From contig CAJFFY010000018.1 in the NCBI GenBank assembly GCA_904374465.1, positions 1 through 46,551 of the forward strand: a stretch of DNA of 46,551 bases, written 5' to 3'. Under the pieces are notes generated by a model. The model was given only the letters and a program-made list of their open reading frames with translations. It did not search any database and was not told the origin of the DNA. The translations under genes and the position numbers were made by a program. Of this stretch, positions 14,803-26,162 are shown piece after piece (position 1 is the first letter of the stretch; every line of letters starts with the position of its first letter). Source of the stretch: an uncultured Subdoligranulum sp. GTDB taxonomy: Bacteria > Bacillota > Clostridia > Oscillospirales > Ruminococcaceae.

Positions 14803-16199
14803 CAGACCGCCCCCTGTGCACGGGCTTTCTCCCGCACTTCATCCACGGTACCCACCGAGGAGAAAGCGGATTCGGGGTATTTGTCCAGCTCACCGCCCAG
14901 CAGAGCCTCAAAGCCCTTGAGGGTTTCGCTCAGCGGCACATACCGGCCCTGCAGACCGGTGAACTGTTCGGCCACGAAGAAGGGCTGGGAGAAGAACTGC
15001 TGCATACGGCGCGCGCGGGCGACGGTGCGGCGGTCATCCTCGGACAGTTCCTCCATGCCCAGAATGGCGATGATATCCTGCAGGTCGCGGTAGCGCTGCA
15101 GCAGCTCCTGGGCACCGCGGGCAATCTCGTAATGGCGGCGGCCCACAATGTCGGGCTCCAGGATCCGGCTGGTGGATTCCAGCGGGTCAACGGCCGGGTA
15201 GATGCCCTGTTCCACGATCTTACGGGACAGAACGGTGGTGGCGTCCAGATGGCTGAACGTGGTGGCGGGGGCCGGGTCGGTCAGGTCGTCGGCGGGCACG
15301 TAGACGGCCTGCACCGAGGTGATGGCGCCGTCCTTGGTGGAGGTGATACGTTCCTGCAGGGCGCCCACTTCGTCGGCCAGGGTGGGCTGGTAGCCCACGG
15401 CGGAAGGCATACGGCCCATCAGGGCGCTGACTTCGGAACCGGCCTGGACATATCGGAAGATGTTGTCGATGAAGAGCAGCACGTTCTGCTTCTGGCGGTC
15501 ACGGAAGTACTCGGCCATGGTCAGACCGGTCAGGGCCACGCGCATACGGGCTCCCGGCGGTTCGTTCATCTGACCGAAGACCAGGGCGGTCTTCTGCAGA
15601 ACGCCGCTCTCGCCCATTTCGCGCCAGAGGTCGTTGCCCTCACGGGTACGCTCGCCGACGCCGGTGAAGATGGAGTAGCCGCCGTGTTCGGTGGCGATGT
15701 TGCGGATCAGTTCCTGGATCAGAACGGTTTTGCCGACACCGGCACCGCCGAACAGACCGATCTTGCCGCCCTTGGCGTAGGGCGCCAGCAGGTCGATGAC
15801 CTTGATGCCGGTTTCCAGAATCTCGGTGGTGGGGCTCTGTTTATCGAAGGCCGGAGGATTGCGGTGAATGGACCACTTTTCCGGCGCGTTGACGGGGCCT
15901 TTTTCGTCGATGGGCTCGCCCAGGACGTTGAACATACGCCCCAGGGTGGCTTCGCCCACGGGGGTTTCGATGGTGTGGCCGGTGGCGATCACTTCGTCAC
16001 CGCGGCCCAGACCTTCGCCGGGCGAAAGCAGGATACAGCGCACGGCGCCGTGCCCCACATGGCGGGCCACTTCCATGACGCGGCGCTCGCCGTCTTTTTC
16101 GACGGCCAGCTCCTCGTTGATCTGCGGCAGGCTGCCCTCGTCGAACTGTACGTCGACAACAGGACCCAGCACCTGTGCGATCACACCTTTGTGTTGCAT
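14802..16199 (-). CDS. atpD: ATP synthase F1 beta subunit
   Basis: A 465-residue catalytic subunit. It shows the Walker A motif GGAGVGKT, GERTREGNDL, the Walker B region NVLLFIDNIFRYVQAGSEVSAL, and a DELSEED-type lever motif in the form EELSEDD. The start is ATG at 16197-16199 (MQHKGVIAQVLGPVVDVQF) with GAAAGGAAAG upstream; the longer open frame to 16358 overlaps gamma coding sequence and has no family similarity. Length and motifs are normal, so this subunit looks fully functional. Confidence 0.97.
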   Translation of the reverse strand: MQHKGVIAQVLGPVVDVQFDEGSLPQINEELAVEKDGERRVMEVARHVGHGAVRCILLSPGEGLGRGDEVIATGHTIETPVGEATLGRMFNVLGEPIDEKGPVNAPEKWSIHRNPPAFDKQSPTTEILETGIKVIDLLAPYAKGGKIGLFGGAGVGKTVLIQELIRNIATEHGGYSIFTGVGERTREGNDLWREMGESGVLQKTALVFGQMNEPPGARMRVALTGLTMAEYFRDRQKQNVLLFIDNIFRYVQAGSEVSALMGRMPSAVGYQPTLADEVGALQERITSTKDGAITSVQAVYVPADDLTDPAPATTFSHLDATTVLSRKIVEQGIYPAVDPLESTSRILEPDIVGRRHYEIARGAQELLQRYRDLQDIIAILGMEELSEDDRRTVARARRMQQFFSQPFFVAEQFTGLQGRYVPLSETLKGFEALLGGELDKYPESAFSSVGTVDEVREKARAQGAV

Positions 16200-16245
16200 A
16201 GCAGTCTTTCCTTTCTCTATGGTTGGTCCGGTCCTTGACCGGAAG

Positions 16246-17156
16246 TTACAGGTCGGCGGTTTCCTCGTCGTCCCAGTCATCGTCCCAATCGTCGCCGCCC
16301 GGCTGCGCACCGCCCACGATCTCGGTGATCTCCTGGGTGATGGCGGACTGACGGGCACGGTTATAGTGCAGCGACAGTTCTTTCAGCAGCGAACGGGCGT
16401 TGTCGGTGGCGGTGTCCATGGCGTTCATGCGGGCGTTCTGCTCGGAGCAGAAGGACTCCACCAGGGTACCGAACAGCAGGCCCTTCAGGTAGGACGGCAC
16501 AATGTGGTTGAGCACGTGCTCCGGAGAGGGCACGTAGGTGACCACGTGGCGCTCACTGCCGTCGGCAGCGCGGCGTGGCGTCCAGGGGAAGGCCTCCCGG
16601 TCCAGGGGCAGCAGCTTGACCATGCGGGGTTCCATCTCCATGGCGGTAACCATCTCGGTGTAGACCACATAGACTTCATCCAGATGGCCCTTGCGGAACA
16701 ATTCGATGAAGGTATCGCCGATCTCCCGGGCACGGTAGACTGTGGGGTCCTGGGCGGTGTACATGAACTCGCCGTCGATGTTGACACCCTTGTGGCTGAA
16801 GTAGTTGCGGCCGGCCTGGCCAATCAGGAACAGGGTGGGATCCTCGGTCTTTTCCAGCTGTTCGTCCACCATGCGCAGCACGTTGTGGTTGTAAGCGCCC
16901 GCCAGGCCCTTATCGCCGGTGATGACGATGTAGCCCACTTTGTGGGGACGGCCGGGGCGGGTGTCGAAGTAGACATGATCCACGCCCTCGGTGCGGTGCA
17001 GGATATCCGAGATGGTCCGGGTGATCTTTTCAAAATAGGGCTGCACGTCATTGAGCTGACGGCGGGCCTTGCGCAGCTTGGAGGAGGAGATCAGGTACAT
17101 GGCGTTGGTGATCTTCAGGGTCTGCTGCACACTGTCGATGTGGGTGCGGATCTCCT

Positions 17157-17169
<13 letters not shown>
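16246..17169 (-). CDS. atpG: ATP synthase F1 gamma subunit with acidic tail
   Basis: A 307-residue central rotor subunit. The N-terminal coiled-coil helix (MESIKEIRTHIDSVQQTLKITNAMYLISSSKLRKAR) and the conserved C-terminal helix (RARQSAITQEITEIVGGAQ) are present. After the point where most gamma subunits end there is an extra 17 or so residues dominated by Asp, Glu and Trp (GDDWDDDWDDEETADL). The gene overlaps the end of the delta-alpha fusion by 13 bp. The tail is unusual but the core looks intact. Confidence 0.95.
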
Positions 17170-19192
<2,023 letters not shown>

Positions 19193-19196
<4 letters not shown>

Positions 19197-19681
19197 GCCT
19201 GCTCACCCACCTTTGCCAAAAATTCCTCGGCCAATGCACGGTCGGAGTCGGTGTCCAGCCGCTTGCCGGCCACCTCGGTGGCGGCCATCACGGCCAGGCG
19301 TGCCACTTCGCCGCGGGCAGAACGCAGCATCTCGCCGCGTTCCGCCGCAATGCGGGCCTCGGCTTCCGCCGCCGTCTGCTTGGCGTCGGCTTCCGCCTGG
19401 GCCATCCGGTCGGCGTAGGCCACATCAGCGCGGCGCTTGGCGTCGGCCACCAGATCGGCGGCTTCCTGCCGGGCACCGGCCAGCTTGTTCTCATATTCCT
19501 GCTTGGTCTTCTGGGCCTGGGCGTTGTTCTGCTCGGCCTCTTCCACCTGGGTACGGATCAGCTGTTCACGCTGCTCCAGCACGGCATTGATGCGCCCAAA
19601 CAGGAATTTGCGGAAAAAGAAATACAAAATCAACAGGTTGACGATGGTAAAAAAGATCGTCCACGGCTGGAAATCCAGCAT
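19193..19681 (-). CDS. atpF: ATP synthase F0 b subunit
   Basis: A 162-residue peripheral-stalk subunit: one N-terminal membrane helix (about 7-25, WTIFFTIVNLLILYFFFRKFLF) followed by a long Ala/Glu/Lys/Arg-rich coiled coil (about 30-140). Length is normal for a clostridial b subunit. The stop codon overlaps the start of the delta-alpha fusion. Confidence 0.95.
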
Positions 19682-19697
19682 TTGGGCACACCTCCTT

Positions 19698-19916
19698 TTA
19701 ACCCACGAAGATGATGATCAGCGCGGTGATGAAGCCGAAGATGGCAGTACCTTCGGCCATGGCGCAGCCCAGCAGCAGGGTGCTGTTGATCTTGCCGGAA
19801 GCTTCGGGCTGACGGGCGATGGCGTCGCTGGCGTGACCGGTGGCGATGCCGATGCCGATACCGGCACCAAAACCGGTGAGAACTGCGAGACCTGCGGCGA
19901 TGATTCCGATAGACAT
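19698..19916 (-). CDS. atpE: ATP synthase F0 c subunit (proton-type)
   Basis: A 72-residue two-helix proteolipid of the rotor ring. Helix one has the Gly-rich run GAGIGIGIATG, the polar loop is ARQPEASGK, and helix two has the ion-carrying Glu in CAMAEGTAIFGF. Compared with sodium-type rings, the glutamine of helix one is Ile here, and the Ser and Tyr that complete the sodium site (ES...Y) are Gly and Phe, so the ring is most likely proton-specific. The ATG at 19914-19916 is chosen because AGGAGG precedes it; an upstream ATG eight codons earlier has no such site. Confidence 0.93.
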   Translation of the reverse strand: MSIGIIAAGLAVLTGFGAGIGIGIATGHASDAIARQPEASGKINSTLLLGCAMAEGTAIFGFITALIIIFVG

Positions 19917-19975
19917 AGTAGTTTCCTCCTGAAAATTCATGGTCGCGCGGCGACACCGCGCGGATGGGGCGGGGC

Positions 19976-20671
19976 TTACTCTTCTTCCTTGATGCCCTCG
20001 CCTGCGAACAGAGCGGTCAAAAAGACGAATACGATGGTCTGGATGAGGCCGTCGAACAGATCAAAGTAGATGCAGAAGACGGCGGGTACCACGGCGGGCA
20101 CCAGGAACTTGATGATCTCCATGATGATGAAGGCACCCAGCACGTTACCGAACAGTCGCATGCAGAGCGCCAACGGACGGATGGCGATCTCCATCAGGTT
20201 GATGGGGATCAGGACCGGCATGGGGTCGGCAAAACGCTTCATGCCGCCGCGCAGACCGTTATAGCGGAACTGCGCACCGTAGATCAGCACCAGACTCATG
20301 AACGCCAGGGCGGCGGTCACGCTGACGTCCTTTGTGGGGGGCGTCAGACCGAAAATGCTGATGATGTTTGCCAGGCCGATGTAGAGTGCCACACTGCCCA
20401 GGTAGGGGGCAAAGGGCCGCCAGTGAGGACCAATGGTGCTCTTGACGAACCCGTTGAGGAATTCCACCGCGGATTCCAGCACGATCTGCAGCTTGCCGGG
20501 GTTGCGCACCTTCAGGTTGCGGGTTGCCAGCAGCGTAAAGATGATCCAGAACGCCATAATGATCCAGGTCACCAGCACAGCCGAACTGATGGGAATTCCG
20601 CCCAATACCGGGATGGTAAAGGCAGTCTCGTTAGCCAGGGCATCGACCAGGGCTTCTTTGAAACCTTCCAA
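19976..20671 (-). CDS. atpB: ATP synthase F0 a subunit
   Basis: A 231-residue membrane stator subunit that forms the ion half-channels. The conserved helix contains PLALCMRLFGNVLGAFIIMEI with the essential arginine, and the C-terminal helix ends in FDGLIQTIVFVFLTALFAGEGIKEEE. The start codon is TTG (20669-20671), preceded by GAGGTG seven to eight bases upstream; no ATG is near. First gene of the atp operon; there is no atpI upstream. Confidence 0.94.
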   Translation of the reverse strand: MEGFKEALVDALANETAFTIPVLGGIPISSAVLVTWIIMAFWIIFTLLATRNLKVRNPGKLQIVLESAVEFLNGFVKSTIGPHWRPFAPYLGSVALYIGLANIISIFGLTPPTKDVSVTAALAFMSLVLIYGAQFRYNGLRGGMKRFADPMPVLIPINLMEIAIRPLALCMRLFGNVLGAFIIMEIIKFLVPAVVPAVFCIYFDLFDGLIQTIVFVFLTALFAGEGIKEEE

Positions 20672-20696
20672 ACTTGTTCACCTCTTTTACCAGTCT

Positions 20697-20725
20697 ATCT
20701 TACGCCCGCGGGCACCGGGCTGTAA
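20697..20725 (-). promoter_or_regulatory. possible promoter of the atp operon
   Basis: On the minus strand TTACAG, 17-bp spacer, TAAGAT, about 26 bases upstream of atpB. Four of six matches in each hexamer; it is the best candidate in the 217-bp divergent region. Confidence 0.35.
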
Positions 20726-20804
20726 GGCTTACGAAAATAAAAAAAACAAAACCGTGCAAAGGCGTGCAATTGTCTGCCCGGTGGCGGAGAAACTTTGTGC
20801 AAGA

Positions 20805-20833
20805 TTGACGATTTTGTGGGAAGATGGTATCAT
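20805..20833 (+). promoter_or_regulatory. promoter of the CitA/DcuS-type kinase operon
   Basis: TTGACG (20805-20810), 17-bp spacer, TATCAT (20828-20833), with TGG before the -10. Strong sigma-A match, 55 bases upstream of the start codon. Confidence 0.7.
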
Positions 20834-20888
20834 AACCGCAAAGCAACGCCTTTTTTGGTGTATGATGGAAGCAGAAAGGAGGCTGCCC

Positions 20889-22511
20889 ATGGAAAAACGC
20901 TCCACCGGCCATACCGTCTACCAGCAGATCCGCCGGGTATCGGTGCTGGGCATTCTGGTGGCCATGGTACTGGCCACCGGCGCCGGACTGTGGCTGAACC
21001 TGGCCCAGGAACGGCGCGTCCGGGACGACACCCTGACCACTGCGGTCCAGGCGGTATCCCATACGCTGACCATCACCGACGGGGACGATGCCGAAGAGAT
21101 TGAGGAGTATGTGGACCGCACGGTGCACGGTATTTCGGGCATCGACCTGTTTGCCGTCTACGATGCCGACGGCACCCCCGTGTATTTCTGTGATGTGGTG
21201 CTGGGCCAGGGGGACACGGCCACACTGGCCTCCCTGGACGATTCCCTGCGGCAGGTCCTCAACCAGCGGGAGGGCGCGCTGCTGGACAACGCCACCGCCC
21301 CCAAGGGGGCCGACCACTGCGCCTACGCCGCCGTGCGGCGGCCGGACGGCACCGTGAAGGGCTATGTGATGGCGGGACTGTATATCAGTTCCATCCGCTC
21401 CACCGGCCTGCGCACGCTGGGGGTCTACCTGCTCATCGGCATGGCCGCCCTGGGCGTGGGCACCTTTTTGAGCCTGCGACTGGCCCAGCGCATCAAGCAG
21501 GACCTGCTGGGCTACGAGCCGGATGCCTTCCGGGACCTGTTCCTGCGCCGGATGGAACTGCTGGACGCCCTGGACGAGGGCCTGCTGGCCATCGACCGGG
21601 AGGAACACATCATTTACATCAACCGGGCGGCGGCGGAGATGCTCTCCTTTGACAGGAACGCCGTCATCGGCAAACCGCTGTCGGAGGTCTACCCCCAATC
21701 CACCATCCCCCGGGTGCTGCACACCCGCCAGCCGGAGTACAACATCGGGCTGGAATCGCTGCACCATGTGCGCATCCTGTCGGACCGGATGCCGGTGCGA
21801 CGGGGCGGGCAGATTGTGGGGGCGGTGGCGATCTTCCGCAACCGCACCGAAGTGGCCAATCTGGCCCGGGAGCTGACCGGTGTGCAGCACATCGTGGAGG
21901 CCATGCGCGCTTACACCCACGAATTCATGAACAAACTGCATGTGATTCTGGGGCTTTTGCAGCTGGGTGAATACCACCGGGCCGAGGAATATGTTTTGCA
22001 GCTGACACAGACCCGGGCGCTTTCGGTGGGGCGCATCTCCCAGAGCATCGCCGAGCCGTCGGTGGCGGCCCTGCTCATCGGCAAGAGCTGCCGCGCCGCC
22101 GAGCTGGGCGTGCGGCTGACGCTGGACCCCGAGAGCAGTCTGGGTGCCGAGACCCACTACCTGCCCCCTTCGGGACTCATCACCATTCTGGGCAACCTGA
22201 TCGAAAACGCTTTTGACGCCTTCGGCAACGCGCCTTCCGACACCCTGCACGAGATCGGTGTCTCGGTGCGGGAGAGCGAGCGCGGACTGATCCTCAGCGT
22301 GGACGACAATGCCTGCGGCATGCCCGAGGAAGTACGGGAACACATCTTTGAGCGGGGCAGCACCTCCAAGGGTGAGGGGCACGGCACCGGGCTGTTCCTG
22401 GTCAAGAGCATTGTGGACGCCTACGGGGGCGAGATCCGGGTGGAATCCACCCAGGGCGTGGGCAGTTCCTTCATCATCACCTTCCGCCCCAACCCGGCGG
22501 AACCCCAATAA
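20889..22511 (+). CDS. CitA/DcuS-family sensor histidine kinase
   Basis: A 540-residue membrane kinase. A first helix (about 18-41) and second helix (about 178-200, TLGVYLLIGMAALGVGTFLSL) enclose an external PDC-type sensor. A cytoplasmic PAS domain follows (about 230-330, LLDALDEGLLAIDREEHIIYINRAAAEML), then the SpoB-type phosphoacceptor YTHEFMNKLHVILGLLQLG and an ATPase domain (GNLIENAFDAF, DDNACGMP, GHGTGLFLVKSIV). This layout is typical of sensors for citrate, malate, fumarate or related carboxylates. AGAAAGGAGG sets the start; frames beginning further upstream overlap atpB on the other strand. No carboxylate transporter is adjacent, so the ligand is open. Confidence 0.9.
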   Translation: MEKRSTGHTVYQQIRRVSVLGILVAMVLATGAGLWLNLAQERRVRDDTLTTAVQAVSHTLTITDGDDAEEIEEYVDRTVHGISGIDLFAVYDADGTPVYFCDVVLGQGDTATLASLDDSLRQVLNQREGALLDNATAPKGADHCAYAAVRRPDGTVKGYVMAGLYISSIRSTGLRTLGVYLLIGMAALGVGTFLSLRLAQRIKQDLLGYEPDAFRDLFLRRMELLDALDEGLLAIDREEHIIYINRAAAEMLSFDRNAVIGKPLSEVYPQSTIPRVLHTRQPEYNIGLESLHHVRILSDRMPVRRGGQIVGAVAIFRNRTEVANLARELTGVQHIVEAMRAYTHEFMNKLHVILGLLQLGEYHRAEEYVLQLTQTRALSVGRISQSIAEPSVAALLIGKSCRAAELGVRLTLDPESSLGAETHYLPPSGLITILGNLIENAFDAFGNAPSDTLHEIGVSVRESERGLILSVDDNACGMPEEVREHIFERGSTSKGEGHGTGLFLVKSIVDAYGGEIRVESTQGVGSSFIITFRPNPAEPQ

Positions 22512-22525
22512 GAAAGAGGCAAACC

Positions 22526-23194
22526 ATGTATTCCGTTTTGATTGTAGAAGACGATCCAATGATCACCGAGCTGAACCGCCGCTATGCCGAGCGGGACGGC
22601 CGTTTCACGGTGGTCCAGTCCTTCGGCCAGCCCCGGCGGGCACTGGACTGGCTGCGGCACAACGCGGCGGACCTGATCATCCTGGATTTCTACATGCCCC
22701 AGATGAACGGTCTGGAATTTTTGCGAGCCATCCGCGCTGCCGGGGTAGAGTCCGACGTGATCATGATCACCGCCGCAAACGACGCAGCCACCGTGGAAGC
22801 GCTGACCCGGCTGGGGGTGGTGGACTATCTGGTCAAACCCTTTGCCTACGAACGGTTCTGCCGGGCGCTGGACGCCTTCTGCCGCCGGCGCACCGCCATG
22901 CGGGCGGGCAGCCTGGACCAGAACGCTCTGGACAATCTGCTGCACACGGCGCCGCCCTCTGCGGCTACCCTGCCCAAGGGCATGCAGCCCCAGACCCAGG
23001 AACGGGTGCTGGCCTGTATGCGCACCAACCCCGGTCATGCCTTCACCTGCGAGGAAATTGCCGCCGCGTCGGGACTTTCGGTGGTGACGGTACGGCGTTA
23101 TATGGGGCACCTGGCCCAGGAAGGGCAGGTGTCCGGCGACATGAACTACGGCACCGGCGGACGTCCCTGCCTGGTGTATCGGCTGCTTACCTGA
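22526..23194 (+). CDS. CitB/DcuR-type response regulator
   Basis: A 222-residue regulator. The receiver domain has IVEDDPM, phosphoacceptor Asp in LIILDFYMPQMNG (near 54), ITAAND and YLVKPFAYERF. The C-terminal part has a helix-turn-helix EEIAAASGLSVVTVRRYMGHLAQEG and ends RPCLVYRL, the pattern of the CitB/DcuR family. It follows the kinase by 14 bp and ends at a terminator. Targets outside the window are likely. Confidence 0.92.
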   Translation: MYSVLIVEDDPMITELNRRYAERDGRFTVVQSFGQPRRALDWLRHNAADLIILDFYMPQMNGLEFLRAIRAAGVESDVIMITAANDAATVEALTRLGVVDYLVKPFAYERFCRALDAFCRRRTAMRAGSLDQNALDNLLHTAPPSAATLPKGMQPQTQERVLACMRTNPGHAFTCEEIAAASGLSVVTVRRYMGHLAQEGQVSGDMNYGTGGRPCLVYRLLT

Positions 23195-23200
23195 AAGAAA

Positions 23201-23238
23201 AACCGCCCCACTTTTTCAGGAGTGGGGCGGTTGACTTT
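23201..23238 (+). terminator. intrinsic terminator after the response regulator
   Basis: Twelve-base-pair stem AACCGCCCCACT/AGTGGGGCGGTT with an eight-base loop, followed by GACTTTT. Confidence 0.75.
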
Positions 23239-23338
23239 TGCCTGTAAAAGTTTTATACTCACCGTTGTACGTGATTTTTTGCCCTGCTGGCCCGCAATGC
23301 CTGCACGGCTTTTTGATTTTTGGAAAGGATGTTCCTCC

Positions 23339-23749
23339 ATGGGTTCCGGCAAAGCGGCCGCCGTGCGCGCCTTTGGCAAGTTTTCTGCTTCTTCCCTCTC
23401 TTCCAGCGTGGTGGACCTGAGCGCCTTCACACTGCTGTGTTCGGTGCTGCGGCCCTTTCTGGACGAAGCGCCGGCCATTCTGGCCGCCACCGTGGCAGCA
23501 CGGGTGGTTTCCTCTTTGTGCAACTACCTGCTCAACTACTTTCTGGTGTTCCACAGCCACACCGCCCATGGACGTTCGGCCAGCCTGTACACCGTCATCA
23601 CAGTGCTCAAAACGCTGGCCAGTGCCCTGCTGGTGGCCCGTCTGGCGGTCCTGCTGCCCGTCGGCACCCCCGCGCTGGCTGCCAAGATTCCGGTGGACGT
23701 GGGGCTGTTCTTCCTGAATTATCTGGCCCAGAAGCTGCTGGTCTACTGA
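23339..23749 (+). CDS. GtrA-like membrane protein
   Basis: A 136-residue protein with four predicted membrane helices, matching the GtrA family: FGKFSASSLSSSVVDLSAFTLL in helix one, NYLLNYFLVFHS after helix two, and a final LFFLNYLAQKLLVY. Family members are thought to help translocate lipid-linked sugars for glycosylation of surface polymers; no glycosyltransferase is next to it. The ATG at 23339 has AAAGGA upstream; a longer frame from 23222 overlaps the preceding terminator. Confidence 0.82.
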   Translation: MGSGKAAAVRAFGKFSASSLSSSVVDLSAFTLLCSVLRPFLDEAPAILAATVAARVVSSLCNYLLNYFLVFHSHTAHGRSASLYTVITVLKTLASALLVARLAVLLPVGTPALAAKIPVDVGLFFLNYLAQKLLVY

Positions 23750-23763
23750 TTTGTTCGCTATCC

Positions 23764-23802
23764 AAAAAGGGACGCGGAACCGTTGGGTTCCGCGTCCCTT
23801 TT
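23764..23802. terminator. bidirectional terminator between GtrA and surface protein genes
   Basis: Sixteen- to seventeen-base-pair stem around GGGACGCGGAACC with loop GTTG; T runs on both strands. Confidence 0.85.
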
Positions 23803-23813
23803 ACTATTGTTTT

Positions 23814-26126
23814 TCAGCGGGTGCCTTTGCGGCGAAGCGCCGCCAGACTTACCAGTGCCAGGGCGCTGCCCGCCAGCAGTACGTCCCACAGGACCGGGTT
23901 GCTGTCGTCGCCGGTCTGGGGAATCGTAGCGGTCACCCGGGCAGCCGCCGAAGCCGGTGCAGCGGTAGGTGCCGCTGTGGCAGCCGCAGGCGCGGGCGTG
24001 GCGGCAGGCACCGGGGAGGCCGTGGGCCGGGCGGTTTGCTCCGGTACCGGGGTAGACCCCGGCACGGGGGTCACCTCCGGCGCGGGGGTACTCTCCCCTG
24101 CCGTGGCGGAAAGGGTAACCACCACCGACACCGTGACCGGCGCATAGTTGGCCGAGCGCACGGTAACCGGCAGCACCGCACGGGTTTCCGTGCCGGTACC
24201 CGCCAGCGTGTAGGTGACGTTGCCTTCGCCGTCCACCGTCCAGCTCTGTACAATGCCTGCCGGGTCCTGGGCCGTGCCGGCCTCGTAAGTCAGAGTTCCG
24301 GCGTCGTCGGGCAAAAAGCCTGCCAGCGACACCTTCCCGGTGCCGGCATAGTCCGTTGCCTGCTGTACCGTCTGCTCCGGCACCGTCGGGGCAGTCGCCT
24401 GTTCCACCGTCACATCGGTCGCCACCTGGACGGTGTCGTCGATGGTATAGCAGTCCGCCCGGCGGCCGGTCAGTTTGAGTCCCTGGAGGGTCAGGGTATC
24501 GTAGTGGCCGGCATCCGCACCGGACAGGGTCCCGGTGACTCCGCTGAGGTCCACCGAAACCTCCCCTTCGCTGATGACGCCCTCCAGCGGCACGTCGGTG
24601 ACGGTGACGGTCGCGCTGCCGTCATAGGTCTTGTTCTGGGCCGTAGCCACCGTGGGGGTCATCTTGCGCGGAACTGCCGTGCCGGACACCGTGTAGCTGC
24701 TCCCGTCGGAGAGGGTAGCCGTGATGCTGAAATCCCCGATGCCGGTAATGGCCACCCAGCCGTTGCCGTACACCACGGCGCAACCACTGGTACTCCAGTC
24801 GGGTTGTTCCGTTGTACCACACAGCATTTGCGAGAATTCATCCCCGTAGCTCACCACTTCCGGCAGATCTCTCATCGCTTTTTTCCACGTACGGGGGTAA
24901 TCCTCCTCGGACAGCAGGAAGGCCGGCTGGTCCATAAGCCCGCCGCCCTCGCTGTAGTCTTCCAGGGCATAGTGAACCTTATACTCCCAACCGTTCACAA
25001 AAGTGTAGATATCGTAGCTGCCGTCCGCATTGCGCGCCGCGCCGCGCAAAAACAGCTGATCCGGCATGCCTATGTTCCCGGAATCGCAGTTGGTGGGATC
25101 GACCAGGTAGGTTTTTCCATCCAGGATTACGTTGTTCCACATGTGGCCAACGCCAGGCCCCTGGTCGTCCACAATCACATTCCCTATCACCAGATAACAG
25201 GGAATACCTGCCAGGTCACACAGGTATTGGTAGGCTTTGGCATAGCCCTCACAGACCACATTGGTATTGGGATCCCCGTCAAAGACAGAGACCAGCTGCC
25301 AGGGATCCCCATAAATATCGGCTTCCAGACTTTCCCAGTCATAACTTACCATATCACAGATGGTGTACAGAAAGCCCTTGAGCTTTTCATAATCTGTTTT
25401 TCCCTCGTAAGAGGCCGCAATCTGCCGGGCGTTTTCCACCGCCTTTTGGGCGGCCCCCGTTTTTTCGGGATTCACATGGTAGAGGTCGTCCGGTTGGGCA
25501 CGATAGTCCACCGACACAATAACCCCCACGCGAAGCCCCAGCAGCGTAAGGGTATCACCGGACACGTCATAGAAGTACTCACAAGGAAAAGAACCGGTAT
25601 TGCGCCAATACAGTTCGTAGCCCCAACTCCAATACGAGGCCACAGTTACCTTGTAAAAATCCACAATCGACAGCAGTGCTTCCTCCTCGGTACGGCCTTC
25701 CAGCTGCACCGCGGCCTCCACCGGGATCCACCAGTTGTTGGTCTCGGTCCGCTTGCCGTCCGCCACCTCGGTGCACAAGGTTTTGAACACGTCATAAACC
25801 TGACGTTCCTTCTCGTTCAGGTAGATGGTATCCTCGCCCCAGTTGGACAGGGTAGACGGCGCCCGGTCCGGATACATGAGCCGCTGCAGATACTCGCCGA
25901 ACAGCGCATCCCCGTCAGCCTAGTCCGTTTCGGTGGCCCCCACCTGCAGTCGCAGTGTCTTTTTCTCCGGTTGGGGCTGTACCGGTGTCCCCTGCTCCGG
26001 CACAGCGGTTTCCGCCGTGGCCGCAAGCGCTGTCTCTCCGGTGGCGGGCAGTTCCGCCGCCGCGACCGGCAACGTCCAGAGCAGTGTGGCCAACACCAAC
26101 ACCGCTATACTCAGTTTTCCTTTCAT
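23814..26126 (-). pseudogene. amber-interrupted cell-wall protein with transglutaminase-like domain
   Basis: A 771-codon frame broken by one in-frame TAG (25920-25922, codon 69). Before it: signal peptide (MKGKLSIAVLVLATLLWTLP) and a short linker. After it, in the same frame: FGEYLQRLMYPDRAPSTLSNWG, matching its neighbour, then a transglutaminase-like core with Cys in TNVVCEGYAKAYQYL, His in GVGHMWNNV and Asp in YLVDPTNCD. Next comes one YDG repeat (AQNKTYDGSATVTV), a second Ig-like domain shared with the neighbour, a long Ala/Pro/Thr linker and the sorting signal IPQTGDDSN with a membrane helix and RRKGTR. Restarting at the ATG at 25877 would lose the signal peptide and has no ribosome binding site. 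Either a nonsense-mutated gene or one read through; the rest of the frame shows no other damage. Confidence 0.75.
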
Positions 26127-26162
26127 GTACAGACCTCTTTTCCCTCCCTCGATTTCGTTTCA

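Noticed and set aside
20700..22559. 619-residue minus-strand frame opposite the CitA/DcuS-type kinase
   Set aside because: Kinase motifs are all on the plus strand; this frame has no recognisable domain.
23814..25877. 687-residue protein starting at the Met after the TAG as an independent gene
   Set aside because: No ribosome binding site, no signal peptide although it ends in a wall-sorting signal, and the paralogue aligns across the TAG in the same frame.
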